Shown: piece by piece, positions 16,917-25,001 of the stretch | Layout of the letters: each line of letters begins with the position of its first letter | Numbering within the stretch: position 1 is the first letter of the stretch | Assembly: GCF_000250655.1 (NCBI RefSeq) | Contig: NC_016935.1 | Span: 1,878,001 to 1,942,000, forward strand | DNA: 64,000 bases | DNA from: Paenibacillus mucilaginosus 3016 | Lineage (GTDB): Bacteria; Bacillota; Bacilli; Paenibacillales; NBRC-103111 | Direction of reading: 5' to 3' | Made by a program: the position numbers and the translations under genes | The notes under the pieces: generated by a model | Told to the model about the DNA's origin: nothing | Database searches by the model: none | The model's input: the letters and a program-made list of their open reading frames with translations, nothing else

Positions 16917-17191
16917 ACACCTTAGCTAGTTGTTCAACAGAATGATACGTGTGGGGCCGGTAGCCTGGAGAATCTAGTTTCAAACTTTCTGAAAACAAGC
17001 TGGTATCGTTAAATTAATAAGAGATAATAGTTCCATAACAACATGACGGCAGCCGGCCAGACGGATTTGCGCAACTGAATTGGATGCGGATCTCTTAATG
17101 AGGAGAATCATACTATTGAAGCTTTTTACAAAGGAATTCAAGAAAATTGTAGTCGACAATTACTTGTGCAAAGTTAATTCAATACGCCATT

Positions 17192-17281
17192 AGCAATGGC
17201 TGGGATTATAAATCTGAACACGCTGTGCTCAAACTCCAAGATGGAGACATCCTGGTAGATCGGCTGGGTTTGATGAATTAA
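17192..17281 (+). pseudogene. Unidentified C-terminal coding remnant
   Basis: An open stretch reads SNGWDYKSEHAVLKLQDGDI and LVDRLGLMN before a TAA. It has a protein-like composition but no start or ribosome site, and I do not recognise the family. The rest of 16917-17437 shows no gene. Confidence 0.25.
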
Positions 17282-17437
17282 TTCTGTTACAGAACGCATT
17301 TTTGAGCAATCGGTTAAGCTAACTCGGTACCTTAGCTCAATAAGAGACACAGAGGTAGCCTGTCAGAAAACGTCTGCTCTTCATGGATTGAATTTATAAA
17401 ATGAGACTTGATTCTACATTTAGTGAGGAGAGTTACG

Positions 17438-17638
17438 ATGCCTTATATTAATCTTCAGATTACTAAAGGCGCTAGCAGAGAGCAAAAAGCGCAAATAGTT
17501 AAAGAATTTACTCAGACCCTTGTCAATGTACTTGGTAAGAAGCCTGAACATACCCATATTGTTATTCAAGAAATTGATGATGAAAATTGGGGGTTCAGCG
17601 GTGTTTTGACTGATGAGTTTCGTAGGAGTGAATCATGA
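17438..17638 (+). CDS. 4-oxalocrotonate tautomerase-family protein
   Basis: A 66-residue protein starting MPYINLQITKGASREQ. After Met removal Pro1 is the catalytic base of the tautomerase superfamily, and the length fits the short 4-OT group. A conserved Arg/Lys segment (KEFTQTLVNVLGKKPEHTHI) and the aromatic EIDDENWGFSG near the C-terminus also fit. Start ATG 17438 follows GTGAGGAG. It is known in catechol degradation, but no other such gene is nearby, so the role here is open. Confidence 0.85.
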   Translation: MPYINLQITKGASREQKAQIVKEFTQTLVNVLGKKPEHTHIVIQEIDDENWGFSGVLTDEFRRSES

Positions 17639-17642
17639 GTCA

Positions 17643-17730
17643 TTAAGTTAACGAGGAGCGATAGTTTAACCAGAACAGGGAGCAGGCCGCGCTGCGCTGC
17701 TCCCTGTTCTATTGAAGTCAATCTATTTTA
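17643..17730. repeat. Dispersed palindromic repeat with strong hairpin
   Basis: Head GTTAACGAGGAGCGATAGTT, then a 13-bp perfect stem GAACAGGGAGCAG / CTGCTCCCTGTTC, then ATTGAAGTCAATCTATTTTA. It sits between the tautomerase and the convergent HxlR gene and probably works as their terminator. Confidence 0.6.
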
Positions 17731-18194
17731 TCCCCAAACTTCTTCCCGAATTCTTCCATTAAATCAATAATGGGAATTAATTCCTCTCCTTTTAATGTTA
17801 ATGAATATTCAACACGCGGAGGTACCTCTGGATAAATTTTGCGATTAATTAAGCCATCCGCTTCTAATTCTCGAAGTTGTTTTGTTAGGGACCCTTGTGA
17901 AATTCCCCATAAACGAGTCTTAATTTCATTATATCGACGCGGGTTAAACTTTAAAAACCAAAGAATTAGATACTTCCAACGTCCCGAAAGTATGTTTTGA
18001 GTATAAGCGATGCCATATACCTCTCTATGATCTTTCTTACATTCTTCACTAAATCCATCTTCATTTATTCTAGACACCTTAATCAACTCATTTCTGCTGT
18101 TAGGTACGAAAAAGTGTACTATGTTAATTTTAATTGCCTTCTTCAAATATCCGAGCAACGTATATATATTAGTACATGCATACAGATAACTCAA
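17718..18194 (-). CDS. HxlR-family transcriptional regulator
   Basis: The HxlR domain is clear from ECKKDHREVYGIAYTQNILS through TQNILSGRWKYLILWF, KTRLWGISQGSLTKQLRELE and PEVPPRVEYSLTLKGEEL. The Cys of ECKKDH matches the family sensing Cys. The frame allows 158 residues from a TTG at 18194, but the first 50 or so are not family-like and overlap the promoter of the divergent reductase gene; a GTG about 50 codons in is a likely start. It is divergent from the reductase at 18233, so it probably regulates it. Confidence 0.8.
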   Translation of the reverse strand: MSYLYACTNIYTLLGYLKKAIKINIVHFFVPNSRNELIKVSRINEDGFSEECKKDHREVYGIAYTQNILSGRWKYLILWFLKFNPRRYNEIKTRLWGISQGSLTKQLRELEADGLINRKIYPEVPPRVEYSLTLKGEELIPIIDLMEEFGKKFGDKID

Positions 18195-18232
18195 TCAGGG
18201 GATCACAAAAATAGGATATTGGAGGAATGGAA

Positions 18233-18964
18233 ATGAGATTTGGAATTATAGGTGCAGGAGCAATTGGGTCTAATATTGCGAAAAAATTGGTTGATAATGG
18301 ACATGATGTCAAGATTGCAGATGCTCGTGGGATTGAACGCTTGGAAGGAAAAAATCTTGCAGGAACACCTGTGATCGTAGAAGATGTAATTAACAATATT
18401 GATGTTCTTATAACATCGATCCCTTTCCACGCGCTGCCAAGCATTCGCAACATTATAGATAAAGTTGCGGAGGAAGTAATCATTGTAGACACTTCAAATT
18501 ATTATCCTCAATTGAGCGGTAAAATCGAAGAGATTGAGAACGGGATGGTTGAAAGTGTTTGGGTATCCAAACATGTAGGTAGACCTATCATTAAAGCTTT
18601 CAACAATTTCTTAGCCTATACGTTAGAACATCATGGAGCTCCCGAAGGGACTCATGGACGCATTGCCATAGCGATTGCTGGTGATGACCTATCCCATAAA
18701 CAAATAATTATGGGTGTCGCAAACGACCTAGGCTTCGACGCTGTAGATAGTGGTTCTTTAAGCGATTCGTGGAGACAACAGCCAGGAACCCCTGCGTATT
18801 GCACCGAACTTACAAAAGAGGAACTAACCATAGCCTTAACTAAAGCGAATAAAGAAAAAGCGCCATTTCTGCGCGATAAGGTGATGGAAAAGCTAGCAGC
18901 TTCAGGTGGTACATTTTCCATTCATGATGTTGTTAGAGCTAATAGAGAAGTATTTAATTCATAA
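18233..18964 (+). CDS. NADP-binding reductase, F420-dependent oxidoreductase-like (paralog 3)
   Basis: A 243-residue protein nearly the same as the one at 5705: MRFGIIGAGAIGSNIAKKLV at the start and SLSDSWRQQPGTPAYCTELT near residue 180. The Rossmann GxGxxG is intact. SD GGAGG at 18221-18225 lies 7 bases before ATG 18233, whereas ATG 18227 almost touches it. It is paired with a divergent HxlR gene. The close DNA similarity with 5705-6430 shows a recent duplication or two arrivals of the same gene. Confidence 0.82.
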   Translation: MRFGIIGAGAIGSNIAKKLVDNGHDVKIADARGIERLEGKNLAGTPVIVEDVINNIDVLITSIPFHALPSIRNIIDKVAEEVIIVDTSNYYPQLSGKIEEIENGMVESVWVSKHVGRPIIKAFNNFLAYTLEHHGAPEGTHGRIAIAIAGDDLSHKQIIMGVANDLGFDAVDSGSLSDSWRQQPGTPAYCTELTKEELTIALTKANKEKAPFLRDKVMEKLAASGGTFSIHDVVRANREVFNS

Positions 18965-18972
18965 ATTACTTC

Positions 18973-19060
18973 AACTAAACGAGGAACGTTAGTTGAATGA
19001 ACAATGGGCTGCCGGTTATTATCCGGCAGTCTTTCTTCCGCTAAGGGAGGATTATGAACG
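18973..19060. repeat. Dispersed palindromic repeat with CTGCCGG hairpin
   Basis: Head AACTAAACGAGGAACGTTAG, then stem CTGCCGG / CCGGCAG, then CGCTAAGGGAGGATTATGA. It lies just after the reductase gene and may end its transcript. Confidence 0.5.
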
Positions 19061-19251
19061 GAGTTCCATCATATATAGTCATCATACTGCATCACCTATA
19101 ACTTAGTTGTACTGAAGAATGTACGCCCATCGATGTCATCGGTGAGTATCTTTATGGAAAAATAAATACCCACCCAATTATTTATTCAGCCTAATCAGAT
19201 CTACACAATCATCCATATAATACGGTATCGGTTCCGAAGGGAGGATAAAAC

Positions 19252-19347
19252 ATGAGCTGCGTGAAAGGCTTCGTTACAAGCACGGCGACAATCCTGGTAC
19301 TTTATATTCTGCTGGTCATCGTTCTGGGGGCAGGTTGGATGATCTAA
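19252..19347 (+). CDS. YjcZ-family small sporulation protein (probable)
   Basis: A 31-residue reading frame with a strong AAGGGAGG ribosome site and its own terminator. The protein opens MSCVKGFVTSTATILVLYIL, then LVIVLGAGWMI. It has a short polar N-terminus and one hydrophobic helix with the ILVLxILLVI pattern of YjcZ-like proteins found in spore formers. It stands alone. The family call rests on pattern and size only. Confidence 0.6.
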   Translation: MSCVKGFVTSTATILVLYILLVIVLGAGWMI

Positions 19348-19353
19348 TGGATT

Positions 19354-19387
19354 AAAGCTCAAGCCTTCGGGCTTGAGCTTTAATTTT
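19354..19387 (+). terminator. Strong intrinsic terminator with TTCG loop
   Basis: A 12-bp perfect stem AAAGCTCAAGCC (19354-19365) / GGCTTGAGCTTT (19370-19381) closes a TTCG tetraloop and is followed by AATTTT. It lies seven bases after the small sporulation gene. Confidence 0.8.
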
Positions 19388-19650
19388 GGTTCACAAAAAA
19401 TATGGAACAACATAAAAATACTCGAATAAAGTGCTGTATAGAGGTCGAACGCCGCGGCCTCTTGCCTAGCTGAAGAGATGTTTGGATCGTCTGTCAGCAG
19501 CGCGCCCATGTGAGTGCCTCCTTATACCAAAGAAGCTTTCAGGCTAATTGCTTGGGAGCTTTTTTGATTATCTCAGCCGAAAACGAACCTTAGACTAGGC
19601 ATATGCATAATTATGAAAAGAAGCAATTGTTACCAAGGAGTGAGTTCATT

Positions 19651-19923
19651 ATGGCATTATTACCACCGTTTGGCTTTCCATCGGTACCGAGTCATCCCCC
19701 AGTTATCCCAATGAATCCGACAAGTTCTTATTTCGTTGACTGCTTGTATCAATATACCTTTGTAAGGTTATGGAATGGGGAAAGTTTTTGGTTTTATCCG
19801 ACTGCTGCTGAATACAGTGAGGTTTCCGGTTATCGATGGAATGGAAGGTTTTGGTTCCAATTTGTAGTGGACCCAAGACATGTGAGATTTGTTTCTTGTC
19901 GTCCAGTTCCTACGCTTTACTGA
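19651..19923 (+). CDS. Conserved hypothetical aromatic-rich small protein
   Basis: A 90-residue protein. A Pro-rich N-terminus (PPFGFPSVPSHPPVIPMNP) leads into a conserved-looking core: SYFVDCLYQYTFVRLWNGES, FWFYPT and VSGYRWNGRFWFQF. Similar proteins with the FWFYPT and GYRWNG words are known in Bacillaceae without a proven function and are sometimes loosely named transporters. There is no clear membrane span. The start at ATG 19651 has AAGGAG upstream; an earlier in-frame ATG at 19603 lacks one. The gene is followed by a terminator. Confidence 0.6.
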   Translation: MALLPPFGFPSVPSHPPVIPMNPTSSYFVDCLYQYTFVRLWNGESFWFYPTAAEYSEVSGYRWNGRFWFQFVVDPRHVRFVSCRPVPTLY

Positions 19924-19969
19924 GGAGAAAGAAAGCTGAGACAGGCTCTAAAGAAGTGCAAAAATAAAG

Positions 19970-20008
19970 GGATACTCTCTATAGTAAACGTGGAGGGTAT
20001 CCTTTTTT
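19970..20008 (+). terminator. Intrinsic terminator
   Basis: GGATACTCTC (19970-19979) pairs with GAGGGTATCC (19993-20002) with one G-T pair and is followed by six T. Confidence 0.75.
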
Positions 20009-20037
20009 GTTAAGCTAAAGGGTAGCATTGAGACTAC
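20009..20037. repeat. Degenerate head of the dispersed repeat
   Basis: GTTAAGCTAAAGGGTAGCAT resembles the repeat head GTTAACGGGAAACGATAGTT. The IS110 remnant follows directly, and after it the tail GGGAGGATAGTTCCAATATG resumes. Confidence 0.35.
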
Positions 20038-20039
20038 AA

Positions 20040-20497
20040 GATGAATTCTACGGAGCCGACCGGCCACTACTGGCTAAACCTTGCTTATTACCTAACACAG
20101 CTGGTCAAAGACGGGAGATAAGCCGTAACCCATCTTCCTCAGGGCGTTTATGCTGAACTGAGGGGGGCGATGGAAATTGGCGATCACCTGACCACTGACC
20201 TTTGCGTTGTACAAGCACGTGTCCATAACTGGCTGGAGCGTTCCGGATGAAACCCTGATAAGCACCTGAGAGAAGCCGCAAAGCATGGGCTGGGTCTGAG
20301 CACATGTGGAGATCCAAAGATGCAACCATACTTTACCAAGATAGCCATTTTTAAAGAGGCTGGTCTGAGTGGAGACTCCTTTTTGCCTCGCTAATCCTAT
20401 ATATTTCTTCATCTACAACTTCAATCCATATCGACGCTGTCTATTGTGAAGAAAACTTGAGCATTTAAGAGCAAATGGATTCTCCATAGAGGGAGGA
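20040..20497 (+). mobile_element. Internally deleted IS110 element (relative of element A)
   Basis: The sequence matches element A at 1-122, then jumps (lost: about 123-230), matches again to about 290, jumps (lost: about 291-1077, which removes most of the transposase and the guide-RNA-like block), and matches 1078-1300. GCCGTAACCCATCTTCCTCA and GCACATGTGGAGATCCAAAG are the clearest shared words. The transposase reading frame is destroyed. It cannot move by itself. Confidence 0.75.
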
Positions 20498-20579
20498 TAG
20501 TTCCAATATGTAGAATTGTAGGACAACCAACTCAGTGGAAATATTATGTCATTCAGAAAAGAACATGACGATTCTTTAC

Positions 20580-20593
20580 TGATCGTTCTCAAT
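20580..20593. promoter_or_regulatory. Candidate TetR operator, site 1
   Basis: TGATCGTTCTCAAT lies 31 bases before the tetR start. The same word with one change is found at 21427-21440 before the SDR gene, suggesting one regulator for both. Confidence 0.4.
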
Positions 20594-20624
20594 ATGTTAT
20601 ATTAATTGAGGGAGGGGGATGGGA

Positions 20625-21203
20625 ATGGCGAGAAGCAAGGAGTTTGAAGAGAAAGAGGTTTTGGATAAGGCGATGCGGCTCTTTTGGGAGCAGGGGTACG
20701 AGAAAACGTCCATGACCGAATTGGTTGAGCATATGGGTATTCATCGAAGAAGCTTGTATGATACTTTTGGAGATAAGCATAGTCTGTTCCTGAAAGCGAT
20801 GGATCGGTTTGACGACAAAATCAGCGCCGCGCTTGCAAGAGGGGTTAAACGATCCAAGACCGCATCGGAGGCATTACAGTTTATTTTTAGCTTCATGATC
20901 GACGGGGATGAGGACTCGCCAGCCGGCTGCTTAATGGTGAATTCGGCCGTAGAATTGGCGGCGCGCGACGTCGAAGTGGACAACAAGGCCACGAAAGCAT
21001 TCACGACAGCAGAGCAATTGCTCAAGGAGATTATTCTTTGGGGACAGCGTGAAAGTGAATTTACCTCCACATACAATGCTGAGGAATTGGCGGGATACCT
21101 GCATAATGTATGGATTGGGTTAAGGGTAATGGCAAGGACCTCGGCTTCAAAAGAAAAGCTTCACCGCATTACTCATATTTCGATGAAACTTCTGGAAGTA
21201 TGA
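20625..21203 (+). CDS. TetR/AcrR-family transcriptional regulator
   Basis: A 192-residue repressor. The N-terminal helix-turn-helix reads LDKAMRLFWEQGYEKTSMTE, LVEHMGIHRRSLYDTFGDKH, the usual TetR_N form. The C-terminal ligand domain belongs to the TetR_C group seen next to oxidoreductases. SD GGAGGGGG at 20611-20618 fits ATG 20625; ATG 20619 touches it. Downstream are two SDR genes, and similar operator-like words lie before both transcription units, so it probably represses itself and the SDRs. Confidence 0.86.
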   Translation: MARSKEFEEKEVLDKAMRLFWEQGYEKTSMTELVEHMGIHRRSLYDTFGDKHSLFLKAMDRFDDKISAALARGVKRSKTASEALQFIFSFMIDGDEDSPAGCLMVNSAVELAARDVEVDNKATKAFTTAEQLLKEIILWGQRESEFTSTYNAEELAGYLHNVWIGLRVMARTSASKEKLHRITHISMKLLEV

Positions 21204-21282
21204 GGGTAGTCAGTTCAGATGTGAAAAGTCTCCCTTCTGTTAATCCATGCTCTTTCAGATCGATTTATTATATGTCTATTTT

Positions 21283-21296
21283 AGAATGAACATTCT
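21283..21296. promoter_or_regulatory. Candidate TetR-type palindrome
   Basis: AGAATGAACATTCT is a near-perfect palindrome of the length bound by TetR dimers, in the tetR-SDR intergenic region. Confidence 0.4.
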
Positions 21297-21426
21297 ATGA
21301 TCGCAGAAAGAAGCTCTAAAGCTTTGCTTTACAATGAAATTTATCAGCGCAGTTAAAATAACAAACAACACAACACACAAAAATAACAGGATAAGGCACG
21401 CAGGTTTTTTTTTGCGTAATTGGGAA

Positions 21427-21440
21427 TGATCGTTCTCGAT
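21427..21440. promoter_or_regulatory. Candidate TetR operator, site 2
   Basis: TGATCGTTCTCGAT equals site 1 at 13 of 14 positions and lies about 110 bases before the SDR start. Confidence 0.4.
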
Positions 21441-21549
21441 AAGGGGCGGATATCGAGCAATACTCGCTACCGTATCTACTACGTATCAAAACGCAGACCG
21501 AATAGCTTCAAAAAACAATTTCATAAACAAAATACAATAAAAGGAGCAC

Positions 21550-22257
21550 ATGAAAATGAATATTTCTCAACAAGTTGCATTTGTCACTGGCGCGAACCGA
21601 GGTTTTGGCCGCCATCTCGCCCTTGAACTTATATCCAGAGGAGCTAAGGTTTATGCCGGAGCCAGAAATCCGCAGTCCATTGACATTCCCGGTGCAATTC
21701 CTGTAAAGCTTGATATTACGAACCCTCAAGAGGTAGCGGCAGCTGCTATGGCCGCTCAAGATGTTACGCTTCTGATCAACAATGCAGGCTCGGCTACAGG
21801 AGCTACTTTGCTTGACGGTGATCTCGATCAAATACAGTTGGAATTTAATACGCACTTCTTTGGCACATTATCCATGATTCGCAATTTCGCACCTATTCTT
21901 ATTAATAATGGTGGGGGATCCATACTGAATATCCTTTCCGCATTATCATGGTTCAGTAGTGGCGGGAGTGAAGGCGCTTATTCGGCTGCAAAGGCGGCTG
22001 CGTGGGCAATGACGAACGAGTTGCGCTTAAATCTGTATCCTCAAAATGTGAGAGTAGCTGGCTTGCATGTGGGCTTTATGGATACAGACATGACATCAGG
22101 CGTTGAAGCTCCGAAGTCCAACCCTGCTGATATTGCAAAAATTGCAATTGATGGAATAGAGTCCGGTAGCTTCGAAATTCTTGCTGATGAACCGAGCCGT
22201 CAACTCCAGCGTGCTCTCGCTGGCGGCGTAGCTGCTATTTACCCACAGCTTAAATGA
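21550..22257 (+). CDS. SDR-family oxidoreductase
   Basis: A 235-residue short-chain dehydrogenase. TGANRGFG (cofactor), LLINNAG, a Ser in SALSWFSSGG and YSAAKAA (YxxxK) are present. The AAGGAG at 21541-21546 is 3 bases from ATG 21550 and 9 from ATG 21556; the second is a real alternative start. The stop overlaps the start of the next SDR gene (ATGATGA), so the two are translated together, probably under the TetR regulator upstream. Confidence 0.87.
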   Translation: MKMNISQQVAFVTGANRGFGRHLALELISRGAKVYAGARNPQSIDIPGAIPVKLDITNPQEVAAAAMAAQDVTLLINNAGSATGATLLDGDLDQIQLEFNTHFFGTLSMIRNFAPILINNGGGSILNILSALSWFSSGGSEGAYSAAKAAAWAMTNELRLNLYPQNVRVAGLHVGFMDTDMTSGVEAPKSNPADIAKIAIDGIESGSFEILADEPSRQLQRALAGGVAAIYPQLK

Positions 22258-23039
22258 TGAGCAAAACTGTACTAATTACCGGAGCGTCAGGCGGAATTGG
22301 AAAAGAGCTGGCGGATCGTTTCGCCAAAGACGGATACGACTTGGTGCTGGTCGCACGCAGCGAGGACAAGCTCGTGGATCTCGCGAGGGTATATCGGGAA
22401 AAGTACCGTGTCCAAACGACATACATCGCCAAAGATGTTGCGTTACCTGGCGTGGCAGAGGAAATCTACAGGGAGCTTGAAGAAAAAGGGATCAGCGTCG
22501 ACTTTCTTGTTAATAATGCGGGCTTCGGCTTGTACGGAGAATTCTTGGAGACACAGTTGGAGCAAGAGATGAATATGATCGACATTAATATCAAGGCTCT
22601 GACTGTAATGACGAAGGTGTTCTTACCGGATATGGTCAAAAGGCACCAAGGGGGCGTGCTGAATGTGGCTTCGTTAGTGGCTTTTTTTCCTGGGCCACTG
22701 ATGGCAGTTTACTACGCGACAAAAGCGTACGTACTATCGTTCACTGAGGCTTTGGAGAATGAGCTGCGCGGCACAGGCGTGACGGTGTCCGCACTCTGTC
22801 CGGGAGCGACAGCGACTGGCTTTGTCGATCGTGCTGGGCTAGCCACCTCAAAGCTGTTTAGAAGCGGCGTCATGGAGGTTGGGCAGGTGGCTGACATAGG
22901 ATATCGCGAATTCTTGCGGGGCAAGACTTTAATTATAACAGGGGGGCGCAACAAGTTCATGGCGTTCTTGCCGCGGTTGCTGCCTCGCAAGCTCATGACA
23001 AATGCGGTCAGATCCGCACAGGCTAAAGTGGAGCGATAA
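22254..23039 (+). CDS. SDR-family oxidoreductase (YqjQ/DltE-like)
   Basis: A 261-residue SDR. It has TGASGGIGKELADRFAKDGY, LVNNAGFG, SLVAFFPGP and YYATKAY (YxxxK). The C-terminal basic segment FMAFLPRLLPRKLMTNAVRS is typical of the subgroup with a terminal amphipathic or membrane-touching helix. It overlaps the upstream SDR by four bases. GC is higher than in its neighbour. The substrate is unknown. Confidence 0.86.
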   Translation: MMSKTVLITGASGGIGKELADRFAKDGYDLVLVARSEDKLVDLARVYREKYRVQTTYIAKDVALPGVAEEIYRELEEKGISVDFLVNNAGFGLYGEFLETQLEQEMNMIDINIKALTVMTKVFLPDMVKRHQGGVLNVASLVAFFPGPLMAVYYATKAYVLSFTEALENELRGTGVTVSALCPGATATGFVDRAGLATSKLFRSGVMEVGQVADIGYREFLRGKTLIITGGRNKFMAFLPRLLPRKLMTNAVRSAQAKVER

Positions 23040-23094
23040 TCGAAAAAACATTGGAGTTAATAGAATAAACTCAATTCAAAGAGGAATTTTTAAA

Positions 23095-23397
23095 ATGGAA
23101 AAACTGTGGAGCAAAACTAAAATTGGTAACCTGGAATTCCCCCATCGGTTAGCGATGGCACCAATGATACGTAGTAGAGCGCAAGAGGATGGTACGCGCT
23201 GGACGGGCTTCTACAAGATCTTAGTGTAGATATTGATAATGGCCTTGCTGAATGGCGCCAGTCGGAGTATGGTCATTAGCTAATCCGGACTTAGTTGAAC
23301 GTCTTCAAGAAGGCTTTCCTTTGAATGAAGCAGATCGTAAACATTGTACTCTGGTAACGGAAACGAGGGTTACACAGATTGTGGAAAAGATAAATGA
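23095..23397 (+). pseudogene. Old Yellow Enzyme (NADH:flavin oxidoreductase) with centre deleted
   Basis: The N-terminus MEKLWSKTKIGNLEFPHRLA then MAPMIRSRAQEDGT is that of alkene reductases of the OYE family. About 40 residues later the sequence joins the family's C-terminus: LANPDLVERLQEGFPLNEAD and GYTDC before the stop. More than 250 codons, including the FMN barrel, are lost. It probably belonged to the SDR operon. Confidence 0.7.
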
Positions 23398-23417
23398 GAA
23401 AAGGAGAAGATGAAGAA

Positions 23418-24416
23418 TTGAAAGCTGCACAAATGAAAAAATATTCAAAACAAATCCAAGTAGAAATAAACGATATAAAAATACCGGAAATCAATAACCA
23501 CGAGGTTCTTATCAAAGTAAAAGCTGCAGGTGTAAATCCCTTAGACATCCTTATTTTAAATGGTAGTATTCGCATGATTGCCGATTATGACTTCCCTTTA
23601 ACTTTAGGAAACGAACTATCCGGCGTTATTGAGGCTGTTGGAGAAGAGGTTGTGAAATTCAAGGTTGGAGATCCCGTTTATACAAGGCTACCAATAAATA
23701 AAATCGGAGCTTTTGCTGAGTATGCGGCAGTTCATGAGGATGCGATTTCCGTTATGCCTAAAAATCTTTCTTTTATTGAGGCCGCCGCGGTACCCCTCAC
23801 GGCTTTGACTGCATATCAAGCCTTGCATGATGTACTTCATGTTCAACCTGATAAAAAGCTATTTATTCCTGGAGGAACCGGGGGCTTTGGTACGATGGCA
23901 ATCCCGATTGCCAAATCGATGGGGCTATATGTGATTACGAGCGGCAGTGAAAGAGGTAGATCACGTACACTGTCCATCGGCGCTGATCAATTCATTAACT
24001 ATAAAGAGGAAAATTATTTTGATTTGCTATCTAATATTGATTATGTTATCGATACATTAGGGGCAAAAGAAATTAAAACGGAACTTGCTATTCTCAAACC
24101 CCAAGGGAAATTGGTATCATTGAAGGCTTTACCCAATTACCGCTTTGCTGTTGAAAATCACTTTCCGATATGGAAAAAGCTATTGTTTGGTTTAGTAGGT
24201 GCTCGTTTAGATCGATTAGCAGCTAAACAGAATAAAGAATATCGCTTCTTATTCGTGTCCGCCAATGGCAGGCAATTACAAAAACTGACGAAACTAGTTG
24301 AGGATGAAGATATTAAGCCCGCTATAGATTCAGTTTACAATTTTGATGACATTAATATGGCTTTAAATAAAGTTTCTACTGGCCACTCCGAAGGAAAAGT
24401 GATTATAACCTTTTAA
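23418..24416 (+). CDS. MDR-family NADP-dependent oxidoreductase
   Basis: A 332-residue zinc-independent medium-chain dehydrogenase. GroES-like domain: INNHEVLIKVKAAGVNPLD. Rossmann site: PGGTGGFGTMAIPIAKSMG. C-terminus: GHSEGKVIITF. I choose TTG 23418 because the frame then begins KAAQMKKYSKQI, as in relatives, with AAGGAG at 23401-23406; ATG 23394 and ATG 23433 are alternatives. The family reduces quinones and activated double bonds. It is AT-rich compared with the SDR just upstream. Confidence 0.82.
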   Translation: MKAAQMKKYSKQIQVEINDIKIPEINNHEVLIKVKAAGVNPLDILILNGSIRMIADYDFPLTLGNELSGVIEAVGEEVVKFKVGDPVYTRLPINKIGAFAEYAAVHEDAISVMPKNLSFIEAAAVPLTALTAYQALHDVLHVQPDKKLFIPGGTGGFGTMAIPIAKSMGLYVITSGSERGRSRTLSIGADQFINYKEENYFDLLSNIDYVIDTLGAKEIKTELAILKPQGKLVSLKALPNYRFAVENHFPIWKKLLFGLVGARLDRLAAKQNKEYRFLFVSANGRQLQKLTKLVEDEDIKPAIDSVYNFDDINMALNKVSTGHSEGKVIITF

Positions 24417-24448
24417 CACCGCATGCACGCTTTGTAGCATTTGGCTGA

Positions 24449-24472
24449 TTACGTTATCGGGAAACGTTTGTC
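24449..24472. repeat. Dispersed repeat head
   Basis: TTACGTTATCGGGAAACGTT resembles the repeat head, here separated from its tail (24575-24620) by a short foreign stretch. Confidence 0.35.
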
Positions 24473-24490
24473 CATAAACAATCTAGATAG

Positions 24491-24574
24491 GCCGCCGCGG
24501 ATCTCCACGGTGGCTTGTTGACGATTGGGCAGTATGGTTTCAGTGTGAATGCTATAACCATGGAGCAGATCGCC
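24491..24574 (+). pseudogene. Possible TetR N-terminal remnant
   Basis: The frame AAADLHGGLLTIGQYGFSVN followed by AITMEQIA resembles the AAxxLFxxxGFxxxTMEQIA opening of TetR repressors. Only 28 codons are left. A chance match is possible. Confidence 0.25.
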
Positions 24575-24620
24575 GCGCGGCAGCTGCTCCCTTCTTCAAT
24601 GAAGTAACGGGCAGATAGTT
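24575..24620. repeat. Dispersed palindromic repeat, middle and tail
   Basis: GCGGCAGCTGCTCCCTTC, then TTCAATGAAGTAACGGGCAG, is nearly the same as 10487-10514. Confidence 0.5.
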
Positions 24621-24631
24621 TAAAACGGCGG

Positions 24632-24898
24632 GTGATTTTTTCTACCGTTTTGGATATGGCGAAGGTCCATATAGGCAATGATTGCATGATCGCCCCGAAT
24701 GTTGGGATCTACAGGGCTGGTCATAACATTGGACCAAAGGACCGAAATAAAAGCGGGTACGGCATACCGATTACGATTGGCAACAATGTTTGGGTTGGAG
24801 GCCATTGTGCAATTCTGCCCGGTGAATAGGAGAATAATTCCATTGTGGCAGCCGGTTCAATTGTTACAAAAGATGTGCCAGACCAGATCACCGAATGA
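24632..24898 (+). pseudogene. Maltose/galactoside O-acetyltransferase remnant
   Basis: Hexapeptide-repeat sequence: AKVHIGNDCMIAPNVGIYRA, PKDRNKSGYGIPITIGNNVW and VGGHCAILPG, ended by a TAG. A shifted frame continues NSIVAAGSIVTKDVPD. This is the C-terminal left-handed helix of Maa/LacA acetyltransferases. The N-terminal half is absent and there is at least one frameshift. Confidence 0.7.
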
Positions 24899-25001
24899 GC
24901 ATGGAGCTTCGTGTGGGAGTCCCATGATGGAACGCAACCCTTACTATCGTCGCCAACCGACAGTAGAATGGGCTGCGCTGCACGCTTTTCTCACTCCCAA
25001 G

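Noticed and set aside
3528-18964. Coenzyme F420-dependent metabolism
   Set aside because: Three proteins look like F420:NADP oxidoreductases, but the family is broad and no F420 biosynthesis gene is present, so only dinucleotide binding is claimed.
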